The notes: generated by a model from the sequence alone, not told the origin. Numbered from the stretch's first letter, positions 13,566 through 22,128 are shown. The stretch is DNA of 47,428 bases from Candidatus Kaiserbacteria bacterium RIFCSPHIGHO2_01_FULL_54_36 (GCA_001781105.1 MFKV01000005.1:345-47772), one strand, 5' to 3'. Numbers and translations: made by a program.

Positions 13566-15993
13566 AACATCGGCCGACAAAAAAGAGAAGAAGCCCCTCG
13601 ACGAGGCTCGGGGTAAACCCTTCGACAATACTCAGGGTAAACCGCTGCGATTAGTTCTTCTCGATTCGCACGCCATTTTGCATCGCGCCTATCACGCGCT
13701 GCCGGATTTCTCGTCGAGCAAAGACGAGCCGACCGGCGCCTTATACGGCCTCATGCTCATGCTTTTCAAGATCGCCGAGAGTTTGAAACCTGACTACATC
13801 ATTGCAGCACGGGATCTGCCGGGGGCAACGCATCGACACGAGATGTTCGAGGCGTACAAAGCGAAGCGTATAAAAGCAGACGATCAGCTCGTCGCACAGC
13901 TCGAGCGCGCACCAGGGGTATTTGAGGCCTTCGGTATCCCCGTATACGAATATCCTGGATTTGAGGCAGACGATGTGTTAGGTACCATCGTGCAAAAAGT
14001 AAGCGCCAGGCGCGATCTCGAGACCATTATCGCAACAGGGGACATGGACACGCTCCAGCTGGTTGCGCCCCGCGTTCGCGTGTTTACACTGCGCAAAGGA
14101 CTCTCCGACACCGTCATTTATGACGAAGAGGCGGTAAGAGAACGATATGGTTTTGAGCCTGAGCGTATGGTTGATTACAAGGCGCTTCGAGGCGATCCAT
14201 CGGACAACATTCCAGGCATCAAAGGCATCGGAGAAAAGACCGCCACCGATCTCATCAAAGAATTTGGCACGCTCGATGATATCTATAAAGCACTTGAGAG
14301 TAATTCGGAGTCATTTACGAAGAAGGTAAAACCACGCATCGTGGAGCTCTTGAAAGCAGGCAAAGCGGACGCTGCATTTTCAAAAACACTCGCCACGATC
14401 CAGCCGAATGTCCCGATCGCATTTGAATTGCCGCGGCAACACTGGCATCTTGTCGAGCACGCGCAAACGATCATGGATCTGTGCGACACGCTCGAATTCA
14501 AATCACTCAAGGAACGGGTAGCTAAGTTGGTGGGAGCGCCGGTGGAGCAAAAGAGCGAAGAAGCACAGTCCGTTAATACACAAGAGCTTCGAGAAACGTC
14601 TATTGCACTTTGGCTCCTGCGCTCCGACATCACGAATCCGACTCTTGAAGACATTCTCCGCGAAGCAAAAACTGATGATTTTGACAAAGCGCGAGGAATT
14701 ATTTTTACGGAATTGCGTGCCACGGGGAAGCTCGCAGAAATATTTGAAAAAATAGAAAAACCACTCATCCCTATCGTCGATCGCATGAATTCCGCCGGCG
14801 TGTATATAGATGCCCCGCACCTCAAGGATCTCGCCCGCGAATATAGCAAAGAGCTTGGCGTCTTGGCAGGGCGGATATACCAGCATGCTGGCCACGAATT
14901 TAATATCAACTCGCCAAAGCAACTCGGCGATGTGCTGTACGACGAGCTAAAGATCACACCCGAGCGGCAGAAGAAAACGGCGGGCGGACAGCGCACGACC
15001 CGCGAAGAAGAGCTCACAAAGCTCTCGGCCCTTCATCCCGTAATCGCAGACATTCTCGCGTACCGAGAACTCCAAAAACTTCTTTCGACCTATATAGAGA
15101 AGATGCCGGCACTTCTCGGCAAGGACAGCCGCCTACGAGCGGAATTCCTACAGACGGGGACAGTCACGGGCCGCATTGGATGCCAGAATCCAAACCTCCA
15201 GAATATTCCGATCAAGACAGAGCTTGGACGTCGGATACGCTCGGCTTTTGCAGCTCCCCGTGGTCGCGTGCTCGTTTCTCTCGATTACTCCCAAATTGAG
15301 CTGCGTATTGCGGCAGGGCTCTCGGGCGATGAGAAGTTGGTCCGGATCTTCAAAAGCGGGGGCGATGTGCATACAGCTGTTGCCGCCGAAGTATTCGATG
15401 TTCCACCCGAATTGGTAGATCGAGAAATGCGCCGCAGGGCAAAAGTAATTAATTTCGGCATTCTCTATGGCATGGGTGTGAACGCCTTACGCGCAAATTT
15501 AGGCGCGGCAGTCTCTCGCGACGAAGCCGCAACCTTCCTCGCGGAGTATTTTAAGAATTTCTCCGGGCTCGCCCGCTATATTGAGCGTACAAAAGCCGAA
15601 GCGGCGGGGCGCGGATATACAGAGACGCTCTTTGGAAGGCGTCGCTACTTTCCGGGACTCCAATCATCACTTCCGGGACTGCGCGCCCAGGCGGAGCGCA
15701 TGGCGATCAATGCGCCCATGCAGGGGACGCAGGCCGACATCATCAAGCTTGCGATGGTAGAGGCCGATTCGCTCATAGTTCAACATGGCTGGCGCACAAA
15801 ATCTGAGCTGGTGCTTCAGGTGCACGACGAGCTCGTGTATGAGCTCGATCGCGATATTGCACAAGAGGCGGCCATCGTCATACGCGAAGCAATGGAAAAG
15901 GTTGCGCCTACACAAGAGCTCTCGGGGGTTCCGATTGTTGCTCAGGCGTCTGTTGGTTCGGATTGGGGTACCATGCAGAAGATAGAGCGCTGA
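13543..15993 (+). CDS. polA: DNA polymerase I
   Basis: 816 residues. Residues 1-35 are a Lys-rich tail carrying two palindrome-encoded 8-mers (PLDEARGK, PFDNTQGK). The 5'-3' exonuclease (about 36-310) shows ATGDMDTLQLV, YKALRGDPSDNIPGIKGIGEKTA. The middle 3'-5' exonuclease region is short and lacks the DEDD residues, as in Taq polymerase, so proofreading is unlikely. The polymerase domain has LDYSQIELR (motif A), RRRAKVINFGILYGMG (motif B, O-helix) and QVHDELVYEL (motif C). It repairs gaps and removes RNA primers. It is translationally coupled to tsaE by overlap. Confidence 0.97.
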   Translation: MSKKKKTETSADKKEKKPLDEARGKPFDNTQGKPLRLVLLDSHAILHRAYHALPDFSSSKDEPTGALYGLMLMLFKIAESLKPDYIIAARDLPGATHRHEMFEAYKAKRIKADDQLVAQLERAPGVFEAFGIPVYEYPGFEADDVLGTIVQKVSARRDLETIIATGDMDTLQLVAPRVRVFTLRKGLSDTVIYDEEAVRERYGFEPERMVDYKALRGDPSDNIPGIKGIGEKTATDLIKEFGTLDDIYKALESNSESFTKKVKPRIVELLKAGKADAAFSKTLATIQPNVPIAFELPRQHWHLVEHAQTIMDLCDTLEFKSLKERVAKLVGAPVEQKSEEAQSVNTQELRETSIALWLLRSDITNPTLEDILREAKTDDFDKARGIIFTELRATGKLAEIFEKIEKPLIPIVDRMNSAGVYIDAPHLKDLAREYSKELGVLAGRIYQHAGHEFNINSPKQLGDVLYDELKITPERQKKTAGGQRTTREEELTKLSALHPVIADILAYRELQKLLSTYIEKMPALLGKDSRLRAEFLQTGTVTGRIGCQNPNLQNIPIKTELGRRIRSAFAAPRGRVLVSLDYSQIELRIAAGLSGDEKLVRIFKSGGDVHTAVAAEVFDVPPELVDREMRRRAKVINFGILYGMGVNALRANLGAAVSRDEAATFLAEYFKNFSGLARYIERTKAEAAGRGYTETLFGRRRYFPGLQSSLPGLRAQAERMAINAPMQGTQADIIKLAMVEADSLIVQHGWRTKSELVLQVHDELVYELDRDIAQEAAIVIREAMEKVAPTQELSGVPIVAQASVGSDWGTMQKIER
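13594..13638. repeat. Two tandem palindromic elements inside polA
   Basis: CCCCTCGACGAGGCTCGGGG (13594-13613) and ACCCTTCGAC...CTCAGGGT (13617-13638) are adjacent copies with a 24-bp period. They are read in the same frame as the tsaE copy, giving P-[LF]-D-x-[AT]-[RQ]-G-K twice. Confidence 0.85.
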
Positions 15994-16117
15994 TATGCCC
16001 GGCAGGACAATTTCGAATCGCCTTGTATGAACATTCACCGACCTATGAAAAGAAAAATCACTTCATTGATATTGCAAAACGTTCGCAGTTCGAGTTTCGG
16101 CAGGAATTATTCGAAAT

Positions 16118-16123
16118 TGTACT
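16118..16123 (+). promoter_or_regulatory. -10 box of holA
   Basis: TGTACT ends 8 nt before the holA ATG. The 138-nt spacer after polA has no other recognisable feature. Confidence 0.4.
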
Positions 16124-16131
16124 AGCCGGGT

Positions 16132-16770
16132 ATGTTGCATTTCTATTTTGGCACTGACAGGAAAAAGGCTCGCACCGAAATGAACGCCGCCATCGAGCGC
16201 ATGGACAAAAAAGCACTGCTCGTGCGCATCAGCGATGCCAATCTTCCGGAGGACCTTGCCGCCGCGCTCTCAGGCGGCGGGTTATTTAGCGAGAAGCGAG
16301 CGGTGGTCCTCGATGGCGTACTTGCCAATGATGAAATGCGCGAGCGAATGCTCGAAGCGCTTTCCAGTATGCGCGATAGCGAAGAGAGGTTCTTTATTCT
16401 TGAAGAGAAACCAGATGCAGCAACACGTAAGCAAATAGAAAAGTACGCGGGGAAGTCCTATCGGTTCGATAGCGCAAGCGCGAAAAAAGACGGAAGCATT
16501 TTTGGTCTTGCCAACGCGCTGCGAAGGGGGGATCGCAAGGGCCTCTGGGTCGCTTACCAGCGGGAACTGGCGAGCAAATCTGCACCGGAGGCGATACATG
16601 GCGTACTTTTTTGGGCAGCAAAAGATATGTTCATCAAGCCGGCGGCCGGCATTGCTCGTGTACGCGCAAAAAAGCTTATCGAAACGCTTGCTGAGCTCCC
16701 TCATGAAGCACGTCGACGCGGAGAAGAGATGGAATATGCACTTGAACGCTTCGTGCTTTCGATGGTGTGA
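16132..16770 (+). CDS. holA: DNA polymerase III delta subunit (HolA-like)
   Basis: A 212-residue protein starting MLHFYFGTDRKKARTEMNAA. Delta subunits start with (L/F)-x-x-FYG-(E/D) and open the beta clamp within the clamp loader. The order of segments fits: ISDANLPEDLAAALSGGGLFSEKRAVVLDGVL (the loading-loop region), RFFILEEKPDAATRK, then a helical C-terminus (LIETLAELPHEARRRG). It is much shorter than the ~340-residue E. coli protein, a known trend in Patescibacteria. Neighbouring polA fits a replication role. The assignment rests on motif order, since identity in this family is low. Confidence 0.75.
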   Translation: MLHFYFGTDRKKARTEMNAAIERMDKKALLVRISDANLPEDLAAALSGGGLFSEKRAVVLDGVLANDEMRERMLEALSSMRDSEERFFILEEKPDAATRKQIEKYAGKSYRFDSASAKKDGSIFGLANALRRGDRKGLWVAYQRELASKSAPEAIHGVLFWAAKDMFIKPAAGIARVRAKKLIETLAELPHEARRRGEEMEYALERFVLSMV

Positions 16771-16782
16771 TATTATTGCCCC

Positions 16783-18132
16783 ATGGATGCGGTTCGCTCG
16801 CGACTTTTTTGTTCGGCGCTTGTTATTAGTGCGATTTCCGTCGCACTCTTTGTGCTTTTTCCTGCGAACGCGTACGCAGTAACTCCTACAGGCAGCTCGG
16901 GCGTCAATTTGAAATGCCTCCCCTATGTGATACCAGTATGTTCATGCGGCATGGAATTAAAAGGTAATCCTCCGACTTGCAAAGGAAGCCCAAACAGATT
17001 CATGTGTGATTGCACAGATGTTACAAACGGTCATCCAACTCCTGGTAAGTGCATGTCAACAGGGCAATGCAAAGCCACATCGCCAAGCGGAGGTGGAGAC
17101 CTAAAGAGCCTTATGGACGCGATGAAGGGCATCATGGATATGTTGAAGCCAAAAGACAAGGGTGGAGAGCCACCACCCCCTCCAACGGACCCAACAAAGA
17201 CCGGCTGCACAGGAGTGCCGTTCCAGACATCGGATGTCTCGCAGATCTCAAACCCGTGTGCGCAGTACACACCCTCTGTGTCAGGCTCGATCAATACAGA
17301 TGGCTCGGACAGCACCTCTGGCGACCTCTTGAACTCGCTTCTGGGCGGCTCCGTATCTGATCAAATTGGCACAGATACCAACACAGATACCAGCGGCGGC
17401 ACTGACACCAATACAGATTCTGGTACGAACACGGACACAAATAGTAGCAGTGGGAACAGTACAACAAGCACAAGCACATCGACAAACGATCGCCGTGTTA
17501 TTTTTTCATCCACAAGCACAGCGGGGATAGCGATTCCCGGAGGCTCGCGCGGAGATATACAGGTGCGATGGGAAGGGGCGACCATCATCGGCGGAAGCCG
17601 CGATATGCAAAGCAATACAGAAGTTGCCGGATTTTACGGCGCAGAAACATTTGGGGATGCGTCGCAGGGTGTCGTTGCGCACTGGTGCAAGACGCGCCCC
17701 TGGGCCACGAACTTCCTCTCCAAACTCGTAACGCCGTCGCTATTCGACAATCTGTGCACCTGGCGCGGACTCCAGGTCGGGACACCGCCCCCCGTTTCTG
17801 CCCCCGTCGTCCAAGGCACTGCCAAAGCAAAGCCAGCTGTAGCGAAAGCGACCACGACACCGGCCACGACAACGCCAGCAATTCCTCCAAAGGTCGATAT
17901 TTGGGCCGTGCCCGCTACCGTCCCGCTTGGAGGGCGCACTTCTATTTTCTGGAATGCCAAGGGTGTAGAAAGTTGCGTTGAAAGTTCGCAAAGTGGCAGC
18001 TTCAACCAGTCATCGCTCTCTGGCGGCGCTGCGACAGTGCCCATCACGCAGGCGACAACCTTTACGATCGTCTGCAAAGTTTCTGACGGCACGGAAATAA
18101 AGAATGCAGTCACGGTCACTTTAAAGATCTAA
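16783..18132 (+). CDS. Secreted Cys-rich protein with Thr/Ser/Asp linker and Ig-like domain
   Basis: 449 residues. Signal peptide 1-32 (hydrophobic core SALVISAISVALFVLF, cleavage after NAYA). Residues 45-100 hold about ten cysteines, suggesting a disulfide-bonded domain. Residues about 197-236 are a low-complexity Thr/Asp/Ser linker (GTDTNTDTSGGTDTNTDSG). Residues 237-345 form a globular domain ending SLFDNLCTWRGLQVG. An Ig-like domain (about 373-449) begins VDIWAVPATVPLGGRTSIFW and resembles the last domains of the proteins at 23224 and 26381. It is probably cell-surface or pilus-associated. A TATTAT box ends exactly 6 nt before the ATG. Confidence 0.75.
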   Translation: MDAVRSRLFCSALVISAISVALFVLFPANAYAVTPTGSSGVNLKCLPYVIPVCSCGMELKGNPPTCKGSPNRFMCDCTDVTNGHPTPGKCMSTGQCKATSPSGGGDLKSLMDAMKGIMDMLKPKDKGGEPPPPPTDPTKTGCTGVPFQTSDVSQISNPCAQYTPSVSGSINTDGSDSTSGDLLNSLLGGSVSDQIGTDTNTDTSGGTDTNTDSGTNTDTNSSSGNSTTSTSTSTNDRRVIFSSTSTAGIAIPGGSRGDIQVRWEGATIIGGSRDMQSNTEVAGFYGAETFGDASQGVVAHWCKTRPWATNFLSKLVTPSLFDNLCTWRGLQVGTPPPVSAPVVQGTAKAKPAVAKATTTPATTTPAIPPKVDIWAVPATVPLGGRTSIFWNAKGVESCVESSQSGSFNQSSLSGGAATVPITQATTFTIVCKVSDGTEIKNAVTVTLKI

Positions 18133-18154
18133 TCTGGCCTTCACCCACGCATTG

Positions 18155-18160
18155 TATAAT
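18155..18160 (+). promoter_or_regulatory. -10 box of the glutamate dehydrogenase gene
   Basis: A perfect TATAAT, 6 nt before the ATG at 18167. The predicted start nucleotide is the A of the ATG. Confidence 0.65.
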
Positions 18161-18166
18161 CGCGGA

Positions 18167-19396
18167 ATGAATCTTTTTGATGGGGCGCTCCAGCAGCTCG
18201 CGCGAGCCACGGTCGTTTCCCCTATCTCCGACGCACTCCATCAAAGACTCCTGAAGCCGGAGCGCGAGATCACCGTTGCTATCCCGGTTGGTATGGACAA
18301 CGGTACGCAAGAGCTCTTTGAAGGCTACCGTGTGCAATACAACTCGCTGCGCGGCCCATACAAAGGGGGTATCCGGTACCACCCGCAGGCAGACATCAGT
18401 GAAGTGCGAGCCCTTGCATTTTGGATGACGATGAAATGTGCGATCGCCGGGATTCCCATGGGCGGCGGCAAGGGCGGCATTACGGTGGACCCAAAGAAGC
18501 TTTCAAAGCGCGAACTTGAAGAAATCTCGCGCGGATGGGTGCGAGCACTCTATCCCGTGCTCGGCCCCGAGCGCGACGTCTCGGCGCCCGACGTGAACAC
18601 AACACCTGAAATTATGTCGTGGATGGCAGATGAGTACCAAAAGCTCACGGGAGACACGCGCAATGCCACATTTACCGGCAAACCTCTGGATGCGGGTGGC
18701 TCAGAAGGGAGGGGTGCGGCGACAGGGGCGGGCGGATTGTATGTATTTGAAGCGCTGAAAACGAAAACGAAACTTCCCACATCTGTCACCGTTGCAATTC
18801 AAGGCATGGGCAACGTAGGCGGGAACGCGGCAAAGGTTTTCCACCAGCACGGGCACAAAGTCATCGCCATGTCAGATTCTAAAGGCGGCATTTACAGCGA
18901 AAAGGGACTTGATCCAGATGCAGTGGAGATCTACAAGAAACAAAACGGTAGCCTCAAAGGCTTCGCGAGTGCAGAGGAGACCACGAACGAGGAGCTGCTC
19001 GAGCTCCAGTGCGACATCCTCATTCCCGCGGCGTTTGAGAATCAGATCACCAAACAGAATGCCAGCAACATCCGCGCGAAAGTGGTGCTTGAGCTCGCAA
19101 ATGGTCCAACGACGACTGATGCCGACGATATTCTCTTCAAGAAAGGAATTCATGTGATACCCGATGTGCTCGCCAACGGTGGAGGAGTGGTAGTCTCGAC
19201 ATACGAATGGGAGCAAAATCTGAAGAATGAGCATTGGAATGAGGATGAGGTGCTCGGGAAATTGCGCAAGCTCCTCGAGCGCGAGTCATTGAGCGTCTGG
19301 GAGCGAAGCAAAAAACTCAAAACTGATCTGCGCCGCGGTGCCTTCGCCCTTGCCCTCGAGCGGCTTGAGGAAGCGCTCGAGCATTCAAGATCTTGA
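18167..19396 (+). CDS. gdhA: Glu/Leu/Phe/Val dehydrogenase (glutamate dehydrogenase type)
   Basis: A 409-residue NAD(P)-dependent amino-acid dehydrogenase that reversibly deaminates glutamate to 2-oxoglutarate. The N-terminal domain has GYRVQYNSLRGPYKGGIRYHP, MKCAIAGIPMGGGKGGI (catalytic Lys) and DVSAPDVNT. The Rossmann domain has the dinucleotide motif IQGMGNVGGNAAKVF (GxGxxG). NGPTTTDAD and DVLANGGGVVVSTYEW are also family marks. It starts at 18167 rather than 18152 because the TATAAT box sits in between. It is one of the few central metabolic enzymes here. A strict glutamate preference cannot be proven from motifs. Confidence 0.93.
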   Translation: MNLFDGALQQLARATVVSPISDALHQRLLKPEREITVAIPVGMDNGTQELFEGYRVQYNSLRGPYKGGIRYHPQADISEVRALAFWMTMKCAIAGIPMGGGKGGITVDPKKLSKRELEEISRGWVRALYPVLGPERDVSAPDVNTTPEIMSWMADEYQKLTGDTRNATFTGKPLDAGGSEGRGAATGAGGLYVFEALKTKTKLPTSVTVAIQGMGNVGGNAAKVFHQHGHKVIAMSDSKGGIYSEKGLDPDAVEIYKKQNGSLKGFASAEETTNEELLELQCDILIPAAFENQITKQNASNIRAKVVLELANGPTTTDADDILFKKGIHVIPDVLANGGGVVVSTYEWEQNLKNEHWNEDEVLGKLRKLLERESLSVWERSKKLKTDLRRGAFALALERLEEALEHSRS

Positions 19397-19436
19397 CTTC
19401 ACACTGTCGTCTGAATGCAGGCATACAATAGCAGTA

Positions 19437-20087
19437 ATGTTTAGAGATCGGCGCGATGCAGGAATGCAGCTTGCGAAAAAGTTAGCGAAATACCGCGGGG
19501 AAGATGCGATCGTGCTTGCACTTCCGCGCGGCGGGGTCGTGGTCGGCTACGAGGTCGCACACGCGCTCGACCTCCCGCTCGATATCGTCGTAGTGCGCAA
19601 GATTGGGCATCCCTCGCATGAGGAGTTTGCGATCGGCGCTATTGACGAGCGGGGCACCATTCTTTTGAGCGAACAATCAAAAAGCGTGGACCCAAAGATC
19701 TTTGCACAGATGGCGCGCAAGGAACTCGAGGAAGCAAAGCGCCGTGCGGAGCTCTACCGAGCGGAGCGGCTTGTGCTCCCGATCAAGGACAAAACGGTGA
19801 TACTCGTTGACGACGGCGTTGCAACAGGTCTCACGATGCGACTTGCAATCAAGGTCGTTAAGGATCAGGATCCTAGGAAGGTCATTGTTGCGGTACCAGT
19901 CGCTGCAGCAGACACGGCAGCAATCCTTTCGCGCGAAGCCGATGAGCTTATCACTCTGGAAGATCCGCGGGAATTTCTTGGCGCCGTCGGCGCGCACTAT
20001 GTTCACTTCGATCAGACTTCAGACCAGGAAGTCATCCGCTTACTTCATGTCCCCCCGCCAGGAATCGGACCTGGATCACGTGCTTAA
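19437..20087 (+). CDS. Phosphoribosyltransferase-domain protein
   Basis: 216 residues starting MFRDRRDAGMQLAKKL. Type I PRTase fold: LALPRGGVVVGYEVAHALDLPLDIVVVRKIGHP at the N-terminus and the PRPP loop VILVDDGVATGLTMRLAIK. This family (a COG1926-like predicted PRTase) has no settled substrate; nucleobase salvage is a guess. A TACAAT box (19424-19429) lies 7 nt before the ATG, and the frame upstream overlaps gdhA, so the shorter start is chosen. The last 12 codons run antisense into the tRNA-Lys gene. Confidence 0.85.
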   Translation: MFRDRRDAGMQLAKKLAKYRGEDAIVLALPRGGVVVGYEVAHALDLPLDIVVVRKIGHPSHEEFAIGAIDERGTILLSEQSKSVDPKIFAQMARKELEEAKRRAELYRAERLVLPIKDKTVILVDDGVATGLTMRLAIKVVKDQDPRKVIVAVPVAAADTAAILSREADELITLEDPREFLGAVGAHYVHFDQTSDQEVIRLLHVPPPGIGPGSRA

Positions 20088-20120
20088 AAGGCACTTGCTC
20101 TACCACTGAGCTACGAGGGG
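20050..20120 (-). tRNA. tRNA-Lys(TTT)
   Basis: A 71-nt cloverleaf on the minus strand. The acceptor CCCCTCG pairs with CGGGGGG (one wobble). The D arm is GCTC/GAGC, the anticodon loop CTTTTAA gives TTT, and the T arm is CCAGG/CCTGG with loop TCCGATT. CCA is not encoded. It overlaps the last 38 nt of the PRTase gene antisense. The outer pair of the anticodon stem (A-G) is mismatched. Confidence 0.93.
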
Positions 20121-20162
20121 TACGCAAAACTATAACCCCTAGAAGCGAGAAGCTCAAAGTCA

Positions 20163-20561
20163 CTAGAGAGGCAGGTCGAAGGCGAAGGCGCCTGGGCCCG
20201 TGACAAGAAGCGAGAGGCAGATGACGAAAAGGAGGGCGCTTGCGGTGCGGGAGATCGGGAAAAAAGCGGAGTAGTGGCGTTTCCAAATGAAAGCCTTCAT
20301 AGCGCCGAGCGCGCCGAGGATCGCGAATGCCTGCGTATAAATCCCACCGATAAGCCCAAGTCCGATCACAAATTCGATGAGCGATGCTACGACCGGGATC
20401 CATGTACCCCTACCCACCACCAAAAAGTCGATTCGCCCGAGCTCCTCGCGCTTCTCGTAGTGAGTCCATGCGAGAAGCAGGAACACTACTCCTGCGGCAA
20501 TGCGCAGAAGCGTCGAGGAAAGCGGGGAGAGAAATAGGATCTCAGGAAATAGCGCAAGCAT
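20163..20561 (-). CDS. DoxX-like membrane protein
   Basis: 132 residues with four hydrophobic helices: about 14-32, 52-75, 77-91 and 107-127. R-I-A-x-G near the N-terminus (LLRIAAGVVFLLLAWTHYEKR) and the G-x-x-T-Q-x-F-A-x-L-G pattern (GGIYTQAFAILGALGAMKAF) fit the small DoxX/DoxD family of four-helix membrane proteins, whose role varies. It is divergent from the TrmH-type gene. AGCT-rich short repeats fill the 60-bp spacer. No clear -10 box is seen. Confidence 0.65.
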   Translation of the reverse strand: MLALFPEILFLSPLSSTLLRIAAGVVFLLLAWTHYEKREELGRIDFLVVGRGTWIPVVASLIEFVIGLGLIGGIYTQAFAILGALGAMKAFIWKRHYSAFFPISRTASALLFVICLSLLVTGPGAFAFDLPL

Positions 20562-20624
20562 AGCTGATAGCTTCTAGCTTATAGCTTTTAGGAAATACCA
20601 CAAGACCCGTGATACGGTATTCGC

Positions 20625-21131
20625 ATGCGAGAGGTTACGATACTGCTGCACAATGTCAGGAGTGCCCACAATGTGGGCTCTATTTTCCGCACTGCGGATG
20701 CTGCGGGCGTGAAAAAGATATATCTCAGCGGCTACACGCCGATCCCAATAGATAGATTCGGCAGAGCACAGAAAAAGATAGCAAAGACCGCGCTGGGCGC
20801 GGAGAAGTTCCTCCAGTGGGAATATTGCAAGTCGCCTATGCGAGCAATTTCAAAATTGAAGAAAGAAAAATGGAAGATCGTTGGAGTGGAGCAGCACGCG
20901 CGAGCGAAAGACTATTCGTCTATTCGCACGAATAGGCCTATAGTGTTTGCTTTTGGCAATGAAGTCCGCGGACTCTCAAAGAACATTCTCAATGTATGCG
21001 ACGAGATACTCGAGATCCCGATGCATGGGGCGATGGTTCGACAGGCTCACCATCCTCGCCATTCTGGTCGAGGAAAAGAATCACTCAACGTGTCGGTCGC
21101 TGCCGGAATTATTCTTTTCTCAGTACGTTAA
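20625..21131 (+). CDS. TrmH/SpoU-family RNA 2'-O-methyltransferase with in-knot insertion
   Basis: 168 residues. SPOUT methyltransferase motifs: LHNVRSAHNVGSIFRTADAAG (motif 1), VFAFGNEVRGLS (motif 2), and EIPM...SLNVSVAAGIILF (motif 3), which form the SAM-binding knot. The target would be a ribose in tRNA or rRNA. Between EIPMHG and KESLNVSVAAGI the protein has an extra block, AMVRQAHHPRHSGRG, encoded by palindromic DNA. In relatives these motifs are nearly adjacent. The insertion lies next to the knot, yet the frame is intact. The 3' end overlaps the convergent gene by 12 nt. Confidence 0.9.
   Translation: MREVTILLHNVRSAHNVGSIFRTADAAGVKKIYLSGYTPIPIDRFGRAQKKIAKTALGAEKFLQWEYCKSPMRAISKLKKEKWKIVGVEQHARAKDYSSIRTNRPIVFAFGNEVRGLSKNILNVCDEILEIPMHGAMVRQAHHPRHSGRGKESLNVSVAAGIILFSVR
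21032..21072. repeat. Palindromic insertion in the TrmH-type gene
   Basis: GATGGT...ACCATC (21032-21054, core TTCGACAGGCTC) followed by CCTCG...CGAGG (21053-21072). The TTCGACA-GCTC core matches the tsaE and polA elements, but it is read in a different frame (MVRQAHHP). Confidence 0.8.
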
Positions 21132-22112
21132 GACGTCGACCGTCTTTCCTTCCGCGTCCAAGAGCTGGATCACGTCGTGCGTGTTGGACCAGCGCTCTGC
21201 AGTGAACACAAGGTACGCGCGCCATGTGGGAAGTGCGAATACTGGGTTGCTGCGATTGGTATTAGCGCAGCCGTTGTACGACATCGTGCTTGCAATGAAT
21301 GAACGGCATGCTGCCTCGAGATCCGAGGGCAGGCTGGTCGGGAAATGGCACGGCTGCAATGACCGGAAATAATCAAAACACGAGCTCCCGTAGGTGCGCA
21401 GATTGTCGGCGCTCATCGGGAGTGCATCCGAGGGAGTAGGACATGCGCGCGAAAGTTCGGGGGTAAAGCTTTGCAGTTCACTCAAATAGCCCGTGCACAT
21501 ACTCTCTCGGAACGATACGCCGAGAGGCGAAGCGGCCGTTGTGATTATGGCTGAAGCTCCGGGCTCTAGGTATATCGGCTCCACGTTGTTTACGGCGCCA
21601 AGGACAAAAAAAGGAGCTCCTTGTGGGATGCTCGCGCTTGTTCCCGTAACGGAACTTTGAAGAGTCCAAAAACTAACCGGTATTGGCGCCGCGTTGCTTC
21701 CAGAGGCGGTAATTTCGATATATTCCAATGCGGGGCTACTCTCGGTGGCGGTGTTGCTCGTAATCTGCACTCTTCCTACGTAAGGCGAAGGGTTGCTGAA
21801 TTTCTGCGTTTGCGATTGCGGCAATACGGTGCTCGGCATAGAGACCTGCTCATCGGCGCCCGCCGACGCATTTTGTGTATCGGCCTCTTCCGCGTATCCA
21901 GAAATATCCGGCCCACGCGTCGGTGACTCGGCAGGTTGCCACGGCAGCCTGATGAACGAGCCGGACGGGCTTTTCCCGATGAAGAAATCGAATGGGTTCA
22001 TAAGCGAGCGAGCGGTTCGCGCGACCGCCCCCCAGCCGCCCGTCACGAGCCAGAAGATTATAAGGAGGATAACGAAAACGATAAGAGCGGTCCAAAGCAC
22101 CCGTTTGATCAT
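21120..22112 (-). CDS. Membrane-anchored protein with lamin-tail-like domain
   Basis: 330 residues. One N-terminal TM helix (about 5-25, VLWTALIVFVILLIIFWLVTG). A Ser/Gln/Thr-rich linker to about residue 105 leads to a domain with the lamin-tail pattern: VGRVQITSNTATESSPALEYIEITASG, IPVSFWTLQSSVTG, VEPIYLEPGASAII and WSNTHDVIQLLDAEGKTVD near the end. Such domains occur in many extracellular bacterial proteins. It is probably exposed outside the membrane. TATACT ends exactly 6 nt before the ATG, within the ruvA 3' flank. Confidence 0.7.
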   Translation of the reverse strand: MIKRVLWTALIVFVILLIIFWLVTGGWGAVARTARSLMNPFDFFIGKSPSGSFIRLPWQPAESPTRGPDISGYAEEADTQNASAGADEQVSMPSTVLPQSQTQKFSNPSPYVGRVQITSNTATESSPALEYIEITASGSNAAPIPVSFWTLQSSVTGTSASIPQGAPFFVLGAVNNVEPIYLEPGASAIITTAASPLGVSFRESMCTGYLSELQSFTPELSRACPTPSDALPMSADNLRTYGSSCFDYFRSLQPCHFPTSLPSDLEAACRSFIASTMSYNGCANTNRSNPVFALPTWRAYLVFTAERWSNTHDVIQLLDAEGKTVDVLTY

Positions 22113-22118
22113 ACGAAT

Positions 22119-22124
22119 AGTATA
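22119..22124 (-). promoter_or_regulatory. -10 box of the lamin-tail-like gene
   Basis: TATACT on the minus strand, 6 nt before the ATG at 22112, in the 16-nt gap after the ruvA stop codon. Confidence 0.55.
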
Positions 22125-22128
22125 CCTG

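Noticed and set aside
15963-16157. A 64-codon frame between polA and holA
   Set aside because: It overlaps the end of polA and the start of holA in another frame and has no start signal or recognisable sequence.
17361-17485. Microsatellite or regulatory repeat in ACAGATACC
   Set aside because: It is the coding sequence of the Thr/Asp linker in the secreted protein at 16783.
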